Shown here one piece after another: positions 1 to 7,822 of a DNA stretch of 64,000 nt. Position 1 is the stretch's first letter. Every line of letters starts with the position of its first letter. The notes below the pieces were generated by a model that saw only the letters and a program-made list of their open reading frames with translations, made no database searches and had not been told where the DNA came from. Made by a program: the position numbers and the translations under genes. The stretch is from positions 1 through 64,000 of the forward strand of contig JAAFGY010000002.1 of NCBI GenBank assembly GCA_010365135.1, given 5' to 3'. This DNA is from Flavobacterium sp. (GTDB lineage Bacteria; Bacteroidota; Bacteroidia; Flavobacteriales; Flavobacteriaceae).

Positions 1-2
1 TA

Positions 3-515
3 GAATTCAATCAAAAAGAATTCAACAACACAAAAGCAATCTTTGACAAAAAACAAATTGCAAAAAGTCTAATGTATGCAGAATTATTAAAACTAATTGA
101 TGAAGTTGTAGAACCGACTGAAAGCATCGAAAACAATCCTTTGCAGTATTATTATGATTGGTTATTAGAAAAGTATAAAGACCGTAATCTTATGCTTTTA
201 AATGCTATTAAATTAATTGATTTACTAGAGATTGATTTAACAAATTTCAAAGAAGCTATTGCTAAAAATAATTTAGTTCCTGAAGTTCCAAAACCAACTG
301 AAGAAGATTTTAAACTCTATGCAGAGACACCAGAGGAGCTGGCAAGGTTAATTTTATCGACTGATTTAGTCGCAGTAATCCAAAGAACAAAAAAGATTTG
401 CGGTTTTGTCAATTTGTCTTCATTAAAACCGATTATTATATTTGATGGAGCGGTTAATGATTATGTAGTTAGTAACGAGTTTGTAAAATCTAAATTTTAT
501 AAAAATGTGTTGTAA
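3..515 (+). CDS. Hypothetical protein, 5'-truncated by window edge
   Basis: The reading frame is open from base 3 with no stop, so the gene probably starts upstream of the window; the first internal ATG is at 72 and would give 147 residues. I do not recognise the product. It is acidic and helical, with no signal peptide or membrane segment, and has a Pro/Glu-rich linker (PEVPKPTEED) in the middle. It overlaps the next small gene by 11 bases and belongs to a run of four short same-strand genes that look like the end of a mobile element. Frame and stop are clear; function is unknown. Confidence 0.6.
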   Translation, partial: EFNQKEFNNTKAIFDKKQIAKSLMYAELLKLIDEVVEPTESIENNPLQYYYDWLLEKYKDRNLMLLNAIKLIDLLEIDLTNFKEAIAKNNLVPEVPKPTEEDFKLYAETPEELARLILSTDLVAVIQRTKKICGFVNLSSLKPIIIFDGAVNDYVVSNEFVKSKFYKNVL

Positions 516-723
516 AGACGAAATAATTATTCATTTATTGAATCAAACAGTAGAGAGTCAAAGTAAAATTATAGAAACTATTGAAGCCAAAGCCGAAACA
601 GGGGAACAGTTAATCGAGATTTTGACAAAACGACATTCAGAAATTTCTAATGAATTGCTACAGGCTAAAAATAAAATATTTAGTTTGGAACGCTCAAAAG
701 ACTTTTTAAAATTATCAAATTAA
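505..723 (+). CDS. Small coiled-coil hypothetical protein (72 aa)
   Basis: The ATG lies inside the end of the preceding frame (overlap ATGTGTTGTAA), which suggests translational coupling. The product is short, charged and predicted helical, with heptad-like spacing of Ile/Leu (ESQSKIIETIEAKAETGEQL), so a coiled coil is likely. No enzymatic motif is visible. Proteins of this size and character are common in phage and conjugative modules, but I cannot assign a family. Confidence 0.5.
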   Translation: MCCKDEIIIHLLNQTVESQSKIIETIEAKAETGEQLIEILTKRHSEISNELLQAKNKIFSLERSKDFLKLSN

Positions 724-755
724 TAATTATCTAAAGTAGACAAAAGTAGAAAATC

Positions 756-1052
756 ATGAGAGAAAAAACAGGAGGGCGTAAATTAACTACCCCCAACAAA
801 AACACCCTTCAAATAAGAAACAGTTTTCAATTATTGATTGAAAATAATTTGGAGCAGTTAGAAACCGATTTAAAGCAACTCAAACCCTTGGAACGTCTAA
901 AAATTCTGTTAGAAATAGCAAAATTTGTTATTCCTACTTTGAAAGCAACAGAATTAAGCACCTCAACTGAAAACGGTTTTAAACCTATTGTTATTGAAAT
1001 GACAACCGAACGAGCAAGAGAAATAACGGAAATATTTAACGAACAGTATTAA
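756..1052 (+). CDS. Phage-type small hypothetical protein (98 aa)
   Basis: The N-terminus (GGRKLTTPNKNTLQIRN) resembles the basic 'GRPKGxxNKTT' opening of many Bacteroidota phage and mobile-element proteins, including small-terminase-like ones. A helical region follows (LEQLETDLKQLKPLERLKIL) and then a short acidic tail. It sits 32 bases after the preceding gene and 1 base before the next, so the four genes look like one operon. The phage link is inference from the N-terminal pattern and gene size; no large terminase, integrase or capsid gene is visible here. Confidence 0.5.
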   Translation: MREKTGGRKLTTPNKNTLQIRNSFQLLIENNLEQLETDLKQLKPLERLKILLEIAKFVIPTLKATELSTSTENGFKPIVIEMTTERAREITEIFNEQY

Positions 1053-1053
1053 T

Positions 1054-1344
1054 ATGGAAATTAAAATTGATAGTTTTGAGGATTTAATCCACATTATAGA
1101 AAATAACGAATTTGATAAAAAGGAACTGGAGTTGCTAATATGGCATAGTTTGAACTCAATAGCTTTTTTTGAATCAAAAGCAGATTTGATAATTTCACTA
1201 AATGAGTACTGGAGTAAATGGAAAAACGCAAACGAGAAACCGATTTTTATAGGGCTTGAAAGTTTAGACGTAATTCCATTTGATAAGATGCTGGAAAATT
1301 CCGTTTTTAAGAATGAAATTGATAAGATAGAAGCAAAGTATTAA
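1054..1344 (+). CDS. Hypothetical acidic protein (96 aa)
   Basis: The ATG follows one base after the stop of the previous gene, so the two are co-transcribed. The product is acidic and alpha-helical, with several Trp residues (LLIWHSL, EYWSKWKN) and no signal or membrane segment. I do not recognise it. It is the last gene of the accessory run before tRNA-Arg, and the following 170 bases carry no gene. Confidence 0.5.
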   Translation: MEIKIDSFEDLIHIIENNEFDKKELELLIWHSLNSIAFFESKADLIISLNEYWSKWKNANEKPIFIGLESLDVIPFDKMLENSVFKNEIDKIEAKY

Positions 1345-1514
1345 AAGGAATTAATGCACGAAATGTAATAAATGCACCAAAAAGAAAACATTTATTTTTA
1401 ATTAAAATAGTCTATTTCGATAGGTTATTTTTTTGACCATACAATAATCGTACAAATATTAAAATACAAAATCCTTAAACAACTGATTTATAGTAAGTTT
1501 AAGGATTTTCGTTG
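1345..1514. other. Gene-free junction between accessory genes and tRNA-Arg
   Basis: AT-rich non-coding bases between the last accessory gene and the 3' end of tRNA-Arg. The right half holds the inverted repeat at 1468-1509. A tRNA 3' end facing a run of phage-like genes is the usual arrangement for an integrase attachment site, but the second copy of any att repeat would be outside the window. Confidence 0.4.
1468..1509 (-). terminator. Hairpin downstream of tRNA-Arg
   Basis: A perfect 13-bp inverted repeat: AAAATCCTTAAAC at 1468-1480 and its complement at 1497-1509, with a 16-base loop. It lies 6 bases past the tRNA 3' end on the transcribed strand and is followed by a loosely T-rich stretch. 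A terminator for the tRNA is the simplest reading. The long loop and weak T-run leave room for another role, such as an element boundary. Confidence 0.5.
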
Positions 1515-1588
1515 TGACCTCGGCAGGGTTCGAACCTGCAACCTTCAGAGCCGAAATCTGAAATTCTATCCAGTTGAACTACGAAGCC
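1515..1588 (-). tRNA. tRNA-Arg (anticodon UCG)
   Basis: Read on the minus strand, a 74-base cloverleaf is clear. The acceptor stem is GGCTTCG/CGAGGTC with two wobble pairs, the anticodon stem is TCAGA/TCTGA, the anticodon loop is TTTCGGC (anticodon TCG), and the T-arm is GCAGG-TTCGAAC-CCTGC. The discriminator base is A and CCA is not encoded. The D-stem GTTC/GAAT has one G-U pair. Its 3' end points toward the accessory genes at 1-1344. Confidence 0.93.
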
Positions 1589-1617
1589 ATTATTTTAATT
1601 AAGGATTTGGATTTTAT

Positions 1618-1657
1618 ATTACGAATAAATAAGTATTCGTAATTTGAAACTCGTAAT
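1618..1657. repeat. Heptad-spaced inverted repeat between yqeY and tRNA-Arg
   Basis: ATTACGAATA (1618-1627) is the exact complement of TATTCGTAAT (1634-1643), giving a 10-bp stem with a 6-base loop. The word TCGTAAT occurs at 1637 and again at 1651, 14 bases (two heptads) apart, just behind the yqeY stop codon at 1661. No T-run follows. It resembles the heptad arms seen in other gaps of this window (see 47718-47864). Confidence 0.5.
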
Positions 1658-1660
1658 TAT

Positions 1661-2110
1661 TTATACTAAAAGTTTTTTGACAATTGTCGAAATAATTTTC
1701 CCTTCGGCAGTTCCGCCTAACTGTGCTGAGGCTATTCCCATTACTTTTCCCATTGAGGCAATGCCAGACGCACCCGTTTCTGCGATAATTTTTGCAATAA
1801 TGGCTTCCACTTCGGCTTCACTCATTTGTGCTGGGAGGAATTTTTCGATTACAGCAATTTGCGCTAATTCTGGTTCTGCTAAATCTAAACGATTTTGTTC
1901 TGTAAAAATTTTGGCGCTGTCCTTACGAGTTTTTACTAATTTTTGAAGTAATTTGATTTCGTCGGCTGTTGTGATTTCTTCTTTTGAACCAGTTGCTGTT
2001 TGAGCCAAAAGGAGTTCAGATTTAATAGCTCGTAAAGCTTCTAATGCAATGGTATCTTTAGCTCTCATGGCAGTTTTAATATCTTCCATGATTTGTGTTG
2101 ATAAGCTCAT
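1661..2110 (-). CDS. yqeY: GatB/YqeY-domain protein
   Basis: A 149-residue cytosolic protein made almost wholly of the YqeY domain, which is homologous to the C-terminal tRNA-binding part of amidotransferase subunit GatB. Typical features are the start (LSTQIMEDIKTAMRAKDTIAL), the central RKDSAKIF and AVIEKFLPAQMSE stretch, and the conserved end with MGKVMG and AEGKIIS. Its job as a free protein is uncertain; it may assist tRNA aminoacylation. It follows ftsZ but has its own full promoter and is separated from ftsZ by a terminator. Confidence 0.92.
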   Translation of the reverse strand: MSLSTQIMEDIKTAMRAKDTIALEALRAIKSELLLAQTATGSKEEITTADEIKLLQKLVKTRKDSAKIFTEQNRLDLAEPELAQIAVIEKFLPAQMSEAEVEAIIAKIIAETGASGIASMGKVMGIASAQLGGTAEGKIISTIVKKLLV

Positions 2111-2197
2111 ATAAAATTATGATTTTAGATTTAAAAATTTCAGATTGCCCATTTGAGTACGTTTAAAATCATATTTTCTTGGTTGCAATCAGGATGA

Positions 2198-2228
2198 CAA
2201 ATTTAGAGAAATTTAATGGAATTAACAA
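2198..2228 (-). promoter_or_regulatory. Promoter of yqeY
   Basis: On the minus strand TTG (2226-2228) is followed after 20 bases by TAAATTTG (2198-2205), matching the Flavobacterium TTG-N17..23-TAnnTTTG form. The start of transcription would be near 2191, giving a leader of about 80 bases. The leader contains GATTT-type words spaced roughly by seven. Confidence 0.7.
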
Positions 2229-2266
2229 CTGATTGCATTGCCGTTCCTTGCCAAAAAGACAAAAAT

Positions 2267-2296
2267 AACCCGAAAATTATAATCAATTTTCGGGTT
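2267..2296 (-). terminator. Terminator closing the dcw cluster behind ftsZ
   Basis: A perfect 12-bp stem AACCCGAAAATT/AATTTTCGGGTT with a 6-base loop, followed on the minus strand by ATTTTTGTCTTTTT. It begins about 20 bases after the ftsZ stop. This is a textbook intrinsic terminator and marks the end of the division operon. Confidence 0.9.
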
Positions 2297-2318
2297 GGGC
2301 AACTTTAGTTTGAATTAG

Positions 2319-4244
2319 TTAGTCAACATTATCGTGTAAATACGAATTGTTAGAGCGCAATTGAAGATCATCATTGCTGTCGGTTCCGACCGAAATTCTT
2401 GAATTCGTACTGTTTACTTGGGGTTTAGAAAGGTCTATTCCTAATCTTTTGTAGGCAGGTTCTTTTTCTAATTCATCAATTTTTGAAATATTATTGTGAA
2501 ATTTATAATTAAATTCCTTTAGCTTTTTTCTTCTTTCATCAGATCTAAATTTCAATGTTTCTTGAATTGTCATATCCATTGGAGAAATATTTTCGAAAGT
2601 TGAAGAGTCATTTAATGGCAAATTAACTTGCTTCATCGTGATCTTCATTTCTTCGGGAATTACTTCCTCAACAACTGCTAGTGGTTTAGAATCCAAAAAA
2701 GTATTCTCCATTTCTGTATATTCTTCCAGAGAATATCTGATGATGCCTCCGTCAGTCAATTCAGTTACTGGAACGAATTGGACAGGCTCGTTCACTTGAA
2801 TATCACGAGTTTCATTGCTTAGTTCAAAAAGAATTTTGCTTTCTTCTTTTTTTACTGGCTCAGATTTAAAAAGTGGCAAATCGAAGGAGAAACTAGCTTG
2901 TTCCTCTCTCCCAAAAACTTTTGGTTCAACTACATTAATATCTTTAATTTTTGATGAGTTAACTATAAAATCAAGATCTTTAATAGGAGAAACGATTTCG
3001 AAAGTCACATCTAAATTTTTAATAAATTCAGTCATTCCCATCACTTCTTCGCTATGAATCACTGTTTTTTTTGCTGGTTCCGCAACAGTGTCTTCTAATA
3101 ATTCGAAAATAATTCTTTCGTTTGTGTTTGAAGAAGGGGTTTCCTTATCCCAATTAAAATCTGGAAGGATTTTTTTGGACAGATCGTGAACACTTTTTTG
3201 CTCATCTTCAAGGGTGTGAATAATCTTTTTTGGTTCAACATTGACAATTTCATGTTGTTGTTCGATGTCAAATCCAGTTGCAATTATTGTAACCGAAATA
3301 GCGTCGCCCAGTGATTCATCTTCGCCAACACCCATAATAATATTGGCATTATGACCCGCTTCAACTTGGATATAATCGTTGATTTCGCCAATTTCATCAA
3401 TCGTGATTTCATCAGAACCAGAAACGATGAGCAACAATACGTTTTTGGCTCCAGTAATTTTATTATCATTTAATAATGGAGAATCTAAGGCTGAAATAAT
3501 TCCTTCTTTGGCTCTATTTTCGCCCGAAGAAACAGAGGAACCCATAATAGCAGTTCCGCTATTTGCCAATACTGTTTTGGCATCTTTTAAATCTATATTC
3601 TGAGTGTAATGATGCGTAATAACTTCGGCGATTCCTCTTGAGGCTGTGGCCAAAACTTCATCCGCTTTAGAAAATCCAGCTTTAAAACCCAGATTTCCAT
3701 ATACTTCTCTTAATTTATTGTTGTTGATTACGATTAGGGAATCAACTTGTTTGCGCAATTTATTAATACCTATTTGCGCTTGTTCTAGACGAACTTTTCC
3801 TTCAAATGAGAAAGGCAAAGTTACGATTCCAACGGTTAAAATGTCTCTTTCTTTGGCCAGCTGAGCAATTACTGGCGCTGCACCTGTTCCAGTTCCACCA
3901 CCCATTCCTGCGGTAATAAAAACCATTTTGGTATTGCTATCAAGCATTTTTTCAATTTCGGCAATACTTTCTATCGCAGATTGTTGTCCCACATCTGGAT
4001 TTGCACCTGCTCCAAGACCTTCGGTTAAGTTTACACCGAGCTGAATTTTGTTTGGCACAGAACTGTTATCCAAAGCTTGGGAATCGGTATTACAAACAAT
4101 AAAATCTACGCCTTTGATTCCTTGTTTAAACATGTGGTTTATGGCATTACTTCCCCCGCCACCTACACCTATAACTTTTATTACATTTGATTGATTTTTG
4201 GGTAAATCAAATGAAATGCTTCCAAATTCTGAGTTGCTCATCAT
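2319..4244 (-). CDS. ftsZ: Cell division protein FtsZ
   Basis: Tubulin-like GTPase that polymerises into the Z-ring. The GTPase core fills about residues 20-335, with GVGGGGSNA near residue 26 and the tubulin signature GGGTGTGAAP at 115-124; the T7-type loop lies in the NSGTAIMG region. The protein is 641 residues, well above the usual 380-400, because of a roughly 300-residue Glu/Lys/Ser-rich tail. The tail ends in a conserved-looking peptide (LRSNNSYLHDNVD) instead of the classical FtsA/ZipA-binding peptide. Last gene of the dcw operon, 46 bases after ftsA. Tandem ATGs at 4244 and 4241 make the exact start ambiguous by one codon. Confidence 0.98.
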   Translation of the reverse strand: MMSNSEFGSISFDLPKNQSNVIKVIGVGGGGSNAINHMFKQGIKGVDFIVCNTDSQALDNSSVPNKIQLGVNLTEGLGAGANPDVGQQSAIESIAEIEKMLDSNTKMVFITAGMGGGTGTGAAPVIAQLAKERDILTVGIVTLPFSFEGKVRLEQAQIGINKLRKQVDSLIVINNNKLREVYGNLGFKAGFSKADEVLATASRGIAEVITHHYTQNIDLKDAKTVLANSGTAIMGSSVSSGENRAKEGIISALDSPLLNDNKITGAKNVLLLIVSGSDEITIDEIGEINDYIQVEAGHNANIIMGVGEDESLGDAISVTIIATGFDIEQQHEIVNVEPKKIIHTLEDEQKSVHDLSKKILPDFNWDKETPSSNTNERIIFELLEDTVAEPAKKTVIHSEEVMGMTEFIKNLDVTFEIVSPIKDLDFIVNSSKIKDINVVEPKVFGREEQASFSFDLPLFKSEPVKKEESKILFELSNETRDIQVNEPVQFVPVTELTDGGIIRYSLEEYTEMENTFLDSKPLAVVEEVIPEEMKITMKQVNLPLNDSSTFENISPMDMTIQETLKFRSDERRKKLKEFNYKFHNNISKIDELEKEPAYKRLGIDLSKPQVNSTNSRISVGTDSNDDLQLRSNNSYLHDNVD

Positions 4245-4290
4245 CTTATTGGGTTTTTATTATTTTTATAAATTTAATTTTTCCTAATTT

Positions 4291-5667
4291 TTATTCTGCA
4301 TTATCTAAAAAATCTTTAATCTTATCGACATATCGGTCAAAAAAAGATCTTCTTATTTTTGTTTCTGTTGATTCTTCTTTTTTTACATTATGAGCTTGTA
4401 CTTCGACTTGATTTGTAATTTCCTCAACTTCGTGTTTTAGAAAAACAGGCGGTTTAGGGCTAGTTTTTTCCGGAATTCCCGTGTCAATGCGTATGGCGCT
4501 TTGTGTCTTGTTTTCGATGCTATTCATCACTAATCCCACTGCTGTTGCGTATAAAGGACTTGATATTTCTTCGTCAGAATTGCCAGCCAAATGTTCGTTC
4601 GGATATCCAATTCTGGTGTCCATTCCAGTTATGTATTCCACTAATTGTTTGATGTGGTTCAATTGAGCTCCACCGCCAGTTAACACAATTCCGGCAATCA
4701 ATTTTTTGCGCGGATCTTCATGTCCATAATCTTTTATTTCGGTAAAAACTTGCTCAATAATTTCAACAACTCGCGCGTGAATTATTTTGGACAAATTCTT
4801 TAACGAAATTTCTTTTGGTTCTCTACCTCTTAAACCCGGAATCGAAACAATTTCGTTGTCTTTGTTTTCTCCTGGCCAAGCTGATCCAAATTTCACTTTC
4901 AATAATTCAGCTTGTTTTTCGATTATCGAACAGCCTTCTTTGATGTCATCAGTAATTACATTTCCTCCAAAAGGGATAACTGCTGTGTGGCGAATAATGC
5001 CGTCTTTGAAAATCGCCAAATCTGTTGTTCCACCTCCAATATCAATCAGTGCAACTCCGGCTTCTTTTTCTTCTTGACTTAAAACTGCATCTGCCGAAGC
5101 CAATGGTTCCAAGGTTAATCCTGATAATTCTATTCCGGAACTTTGAATGCATCTGCCTACATTTCGAATCGATGATGCTTGTCCAACCACAACATGAAAG
5201 CTTGATTCCAATCTTCCGCCGTACATTCCAATAGGTTCTTTAATTTCGGATTGTCCATCTATTTTAAATTCTTGTGGTAAAACGTGGATAATTTCTTCTC
5301 CAGGCAACATTGCTAATTTATTGACTTGATCAATCAAAAGCTGTATATCATTGCCTCCAATTACTTCCTCGGCATTTTTTCTAATGATATAATCGCTGTG
5401 CTGAATGCTGCGAATATGCTGTCCAGCAATTCCCACAACCACATCTTTTATCTTATAACCAGACTTGTTTTCTGCCTCAAGAACGGCTTGCTGAATCGAT
5501 TGTATCGTTTGAGTAATATTGTTGACCACTCCTCGAGCCACACCAAGACTTTTGGATTTTCCAACGCCCAAAATCTCCAGTTTTCCATATTCATTTTTCT
5601 TGCCTATCATGGCAACTATTTTTGTTGTCCCAATGTCTAGACCTACTGCAATATTCTCTTTTTCCAT
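4291..5667 (-). CDS. ftsA: Cell division protein FtsA
   Basis: Actin-fold ATPase that anchors FtsZ to the membrane. The N-terminal phosphate-1 motif (VGLDIGTTKIVAMIG) and the second phosphate loop (LIDIGGGTTDLAIF) are intact, as is the adenosine motif (IVLTGGGAQL). The C-terminus (RRSFFDRYVDKIKDFLDNAE) is a typical amphipathic membrane-targeting helix, separated from the core by a linker of about 50 residues. It lies 6 bases after ftsQ and before ftsZ, the normal order. Confidence 0.98.
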   Translation of the reverse strand: MEKENIAVGLDIGTTKIVAMIGKKNEYGKLEILGVGKSKSLGVARGVVNNITQTIQSIQQAVLEAENKSGYKIKDVVVGIAGQHIRSIQHSDYIIRKNAEEVIGGNDIQLLIDQVNKLAMLPGEEIIHVLPQEFKIDGQSEIKEPIGMYGGRLESSFHVVVGQASSIRNVGRCIQSSGIELSGLTLEPLASADAVLSQEEKEAGVALIDIGGGTTDLAIFKDGIIRHTAVIPFGGNVITDDIKEGCSIIEKQAELLKVKFGSAWPGENKDNEIVSIPGLRGREPKEISLKNLSKIIHARVVEIIEQVFTEIKDYGHEDPRKKLIAGIVLTGGGAQLNHIKQLVEYITGMDTRIGYPNEHLAGNSDEEISSPLYATAVGLVMNSIENKTQSAIRIDTGIPEKTSPKPPVFLKHEVEEITNQVEVQAHNVKKEESTETKIRRSFFDRYVDKIKDFLDNAE

Positions 5668-5673
5668 TATCTA

Positions 5674-6396
5674 TTATTTAGTACACACCACTTGCTGCGC
5701 AAATCTGAGATCAATTGTTTTATATTTATAAAGCGAACTATCTAAAACCGCTTTTTGAAAAAGCGCTTTGTAATTATTAAATTTAGCTTTCATTCTTACG
5801 GTTCCACCAAAATCAATTTGATAATCATAATTTCGGTTCAGCATTTTTAAGCTTCCGTTTGGCATAATTTGAACACCAATGATGTTTTTTTTCAAAAACG
5901 CATCGTCATATATTATCCTAAATAATTCGGCTAATTCTTTGCTATTTTTTTTATTAATTTCCCCCGAAACAAGTGGAACTCTAGCTGTAAAATTTGCTGA
6001 CAAAGACATTGTATTCCCTTCATAATCAATATAGAAAGAATTCTCCCCGTCAAAAACTCTGGCTATAGGAGTTTTTTGTTTTACTACTGCTTTTAAAACC
6101 CCATCAATGCTCACAAACACATCTGATTTTTCAATCATTTCTTGTTCGTTTAGCCTTTTTTCCAATTTATTCAAATCTAATTTATCTTTACCTATATTTT
6201 TTGCGTCTTTGCTATTTTCTATTAACAATTTATTAACCGTTTCCTGATCTACAAAGGGAGCGTTATCTCCTACAAAAACAACAACTGATTTGGTCAATTT
6301 CCGATCATTATTTCGTTTTGATGTAAACGAAAACAGAACAATTACCAATGCGAACATCAGTATTAATCGAATATTTGAAAAATTAAAGAGTTTCAT
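5674..6396 (-). CDS. ftsQ: Cell division protein FtsQ
   Basis: Bitopic inner-membrane divisome protein of 240 residues. There is a short cytosolic N-terminus, one membrane segment (about residues 10-25, RLILMFALVIVLFSF), and a periplasmic POTRA/FtsQ region (KLDLNKLEKRLNEQ ... VFVSIDGVLKAVVKQKTPIARV). The sequence is divergent from proteobacterial FtsQ, as is usual in Bacteroidota, but position between murC and ftsA and the topology support the call. It overlaps murC by 14 bases. Confidence 0.9.
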   Translation of the reverse strand: MKLFNFSNIRLILMFALVIVLFSFTSKRNNDRKLTKSVVVFVGDNAPFVDQETVNKLLIENSKDAKNIGKDKLDLNKLEKRLNEQEMIEKSDVFVSIDGVLKAVVKQKTPIARVFDGENSFYIDYEGNTMSLSANFTARVPLVSGEINKKNSKELAELFRIIYDDAFLKKNIIGVQIMPNGSLKMLNRNYDYQIDFGGTVRMKAKFNNYKALFQKAVLDSSLYKYKTIDLRFAQQVVCTK

Positions 6397-7732
6397 TTAA
6401 TGCTTTTTTTATTGATGAAACCATCTCGCCGATATCTCCTGCGCCAATTGTAACGATAACGTTTGCATCGCTTTCTAAAATTGACGCAACTAGTTCTTTT
6501 TTTGACACTAATTTCTTATGATTATTATGTATTTTATCCAATAACCATTGGGAGGTAATTCCTTCCATTGGCAATTCACGCGCTGGATAAATATCTAATA
6601 AAATTACTTCATCAAAAGCGGAAAGACTTTGGGCAAAATTATCCGCAAAATCTTTGGTTCTGCTAAACAAATGAGGCTGAAAAATGGCCAATACTTTTTT
6701 GTCAGGATACAATTCTCGAACCGCTTGATGTATTGCATTTATTTCCGTTGGATGATGTGCATAATCATCGATATAAACTAACTTTTCAGTCTTAATTTGG
6801 TACGAAAATCTTCTTTTTATTCCTTTGAATGAAAGCAAGGCACTAGCAATGTCTTCGGTTGGGAGGCCGAAAGTTTTTGCCATTGCTAATGCCATTAATG
6901 CATTCATCAAATTGTGTTTTCCCGGTAAACCGAATTCTATATTTTCTAAAGTTTCTGATGGTGTTTTCACATCAAAAACATATTGGCTATTACTTATTCG
7001 GATGTTAAATGCCATAAAATCAGCGTCTTCATTTACAGCACAAGTAACTCCTTTTATGGGTAACTCTTTTGTGATGAAAAGGTTGCTTTTGTCTTCTACT
7101 TTATCGGCAAATTCTCTAAAGGAAGCTTCGATAGCTGATTTATCGCCATAAATATCCAAATGATCCGCATCCATAGAAGTGACACAAGCAATATTGGGAT
7201 ACAAATGCAAAAACGACCGGTCAAACTCGTCGGCTTCGACAACTGTTACCGTTTTTCCGTTTCCTATTAAATTCGAATTATAATTTTCGACAATTCCTCC
7301 TACAAAAGCAGTAACATCAACGCCACTTTCAAATAAAATATGTCCAAGAATTCCTGAAGTTGTGGTTTTCCCGTGTGTTCCCGCCACTGCAAAACAAAAA
7401 GTATCTTTCGTAATAATTCCAAGAACTTCGGCTCTTTTCTTTACTTCATAATCTCTTTCCAAGAAATAATTCCATTCAGAATGTGTTTTTGGAACGGCTG
7501 GAGTAATAATAACGAGGGTATTTTCAGCGAAATATTCGGCTGGAATTAAATCAATTTTATCTTCGAAATGAATGTTAATTCCTAGATGATTAAGTTCTTT
7601 TGTAAGTTCAGTTTCGGTTTTGTCATAACCAGACACATTCTTGCCAATGGCTTTGAAATAACGCGCCAAAGCACTCATCCCAATTCCTCCAATTCCTATA
7701 AAATAGACGTTATGTATTTGATTTAGATTCAT
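6383..7732 (-). CDS. murC: UDP-N-acetylmuramate--L-alanine ligase MurC
   Basis: Adds L-Ala to UDP-MurNAc, the first ligase step of peptidoglycan precursor synthesis in the cytosol. The N-terminal Rossmann motif FIGIGGIGMSALA (about residues 11-23) and the ATP loop GTHGKTTT (118-125) are intact, and YIDDYAHHPTEI marks the C-terminal domain. I chose the ATG at 7732 (MNLNQIHNVYF). An upstream in-frame ATG at 7774 would add 14 residues encoded by repetitive intergenic DNA and lacks family support. 449 residues, the usual length. Confidence 0.97.
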   Translation of the reverse strand: MNLNQIHNVYFIGIGGIGMSALARYFKAIGKNVSGYDKTETELTKELNHLGINIHFEDKIDLIPAEYFAENTLVIITPAVPKTHSEWNYFLERDYEVKKRAEVLGIITKDTFCFAVAGTHGKTTTSGILGHILFESGVDVTAFVGGIVENYNSNLIGNGKTVTVVEADEFDRSFLHLYPNIACVTSMDADHLDIYGDKSAIEASFREFADKVEDKSNLFITKELPIKGVTCAVNEDADFMAFNIRISNSQYVFDVKTPSETLENIEFGLPGKHNLMNALMALAMAKTFGLPTEDIASALLSFKGIKRRFSYQIKTEKLVYIDDYAHHPTEINAIHQAVRELYPDKKVLAIFQPHLFSRTKDFADNFAQSLSAFDEVILLDIYPARELPMEGITSQWLLDKIHNNHKKLVSKKELVASILESDANVIVTIGAGDIGEMVSSIKKALNETL

Positions 7733-7822
7733 TTTTATGATTTCAATTTCAATCGTAATTTTAATGTTTAACAATCACGATTTGCAAATTTCATATTGCA
7801 ATTGATATTGTTATTGACATTG
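7733..7822. repeat. Hexad-repeat paired arms between murG and murC
   Basis: Immediately after the murG stop, ATTG (CAAT on the coding strand) recurs at 7795, 7801, 7807, 7813 and 7819, an exact 6-bp period. Near the murC start the complementary word CAAT recurs at 7744 and 7750, with TAAT at 7756, in the same 6-bp register. The two arms can therefore pair over about 20 bp with some mismatches, looping out about 35 bases. No promoter or gene is visible. Confidence 0.65.

Noticed and set aside
1644-1946. 100-codon plus-strand frame opposite yqeY
   Set aside because: Antisense to yqeY, which has full domain support and a promoter on the other strand.
7733-7774. Longer N-terminus for MurC
   Set aside because: The extra 14 residues come from the intergenic hexad-repeat DNA and the family begins at MNLNQIHNVYF.
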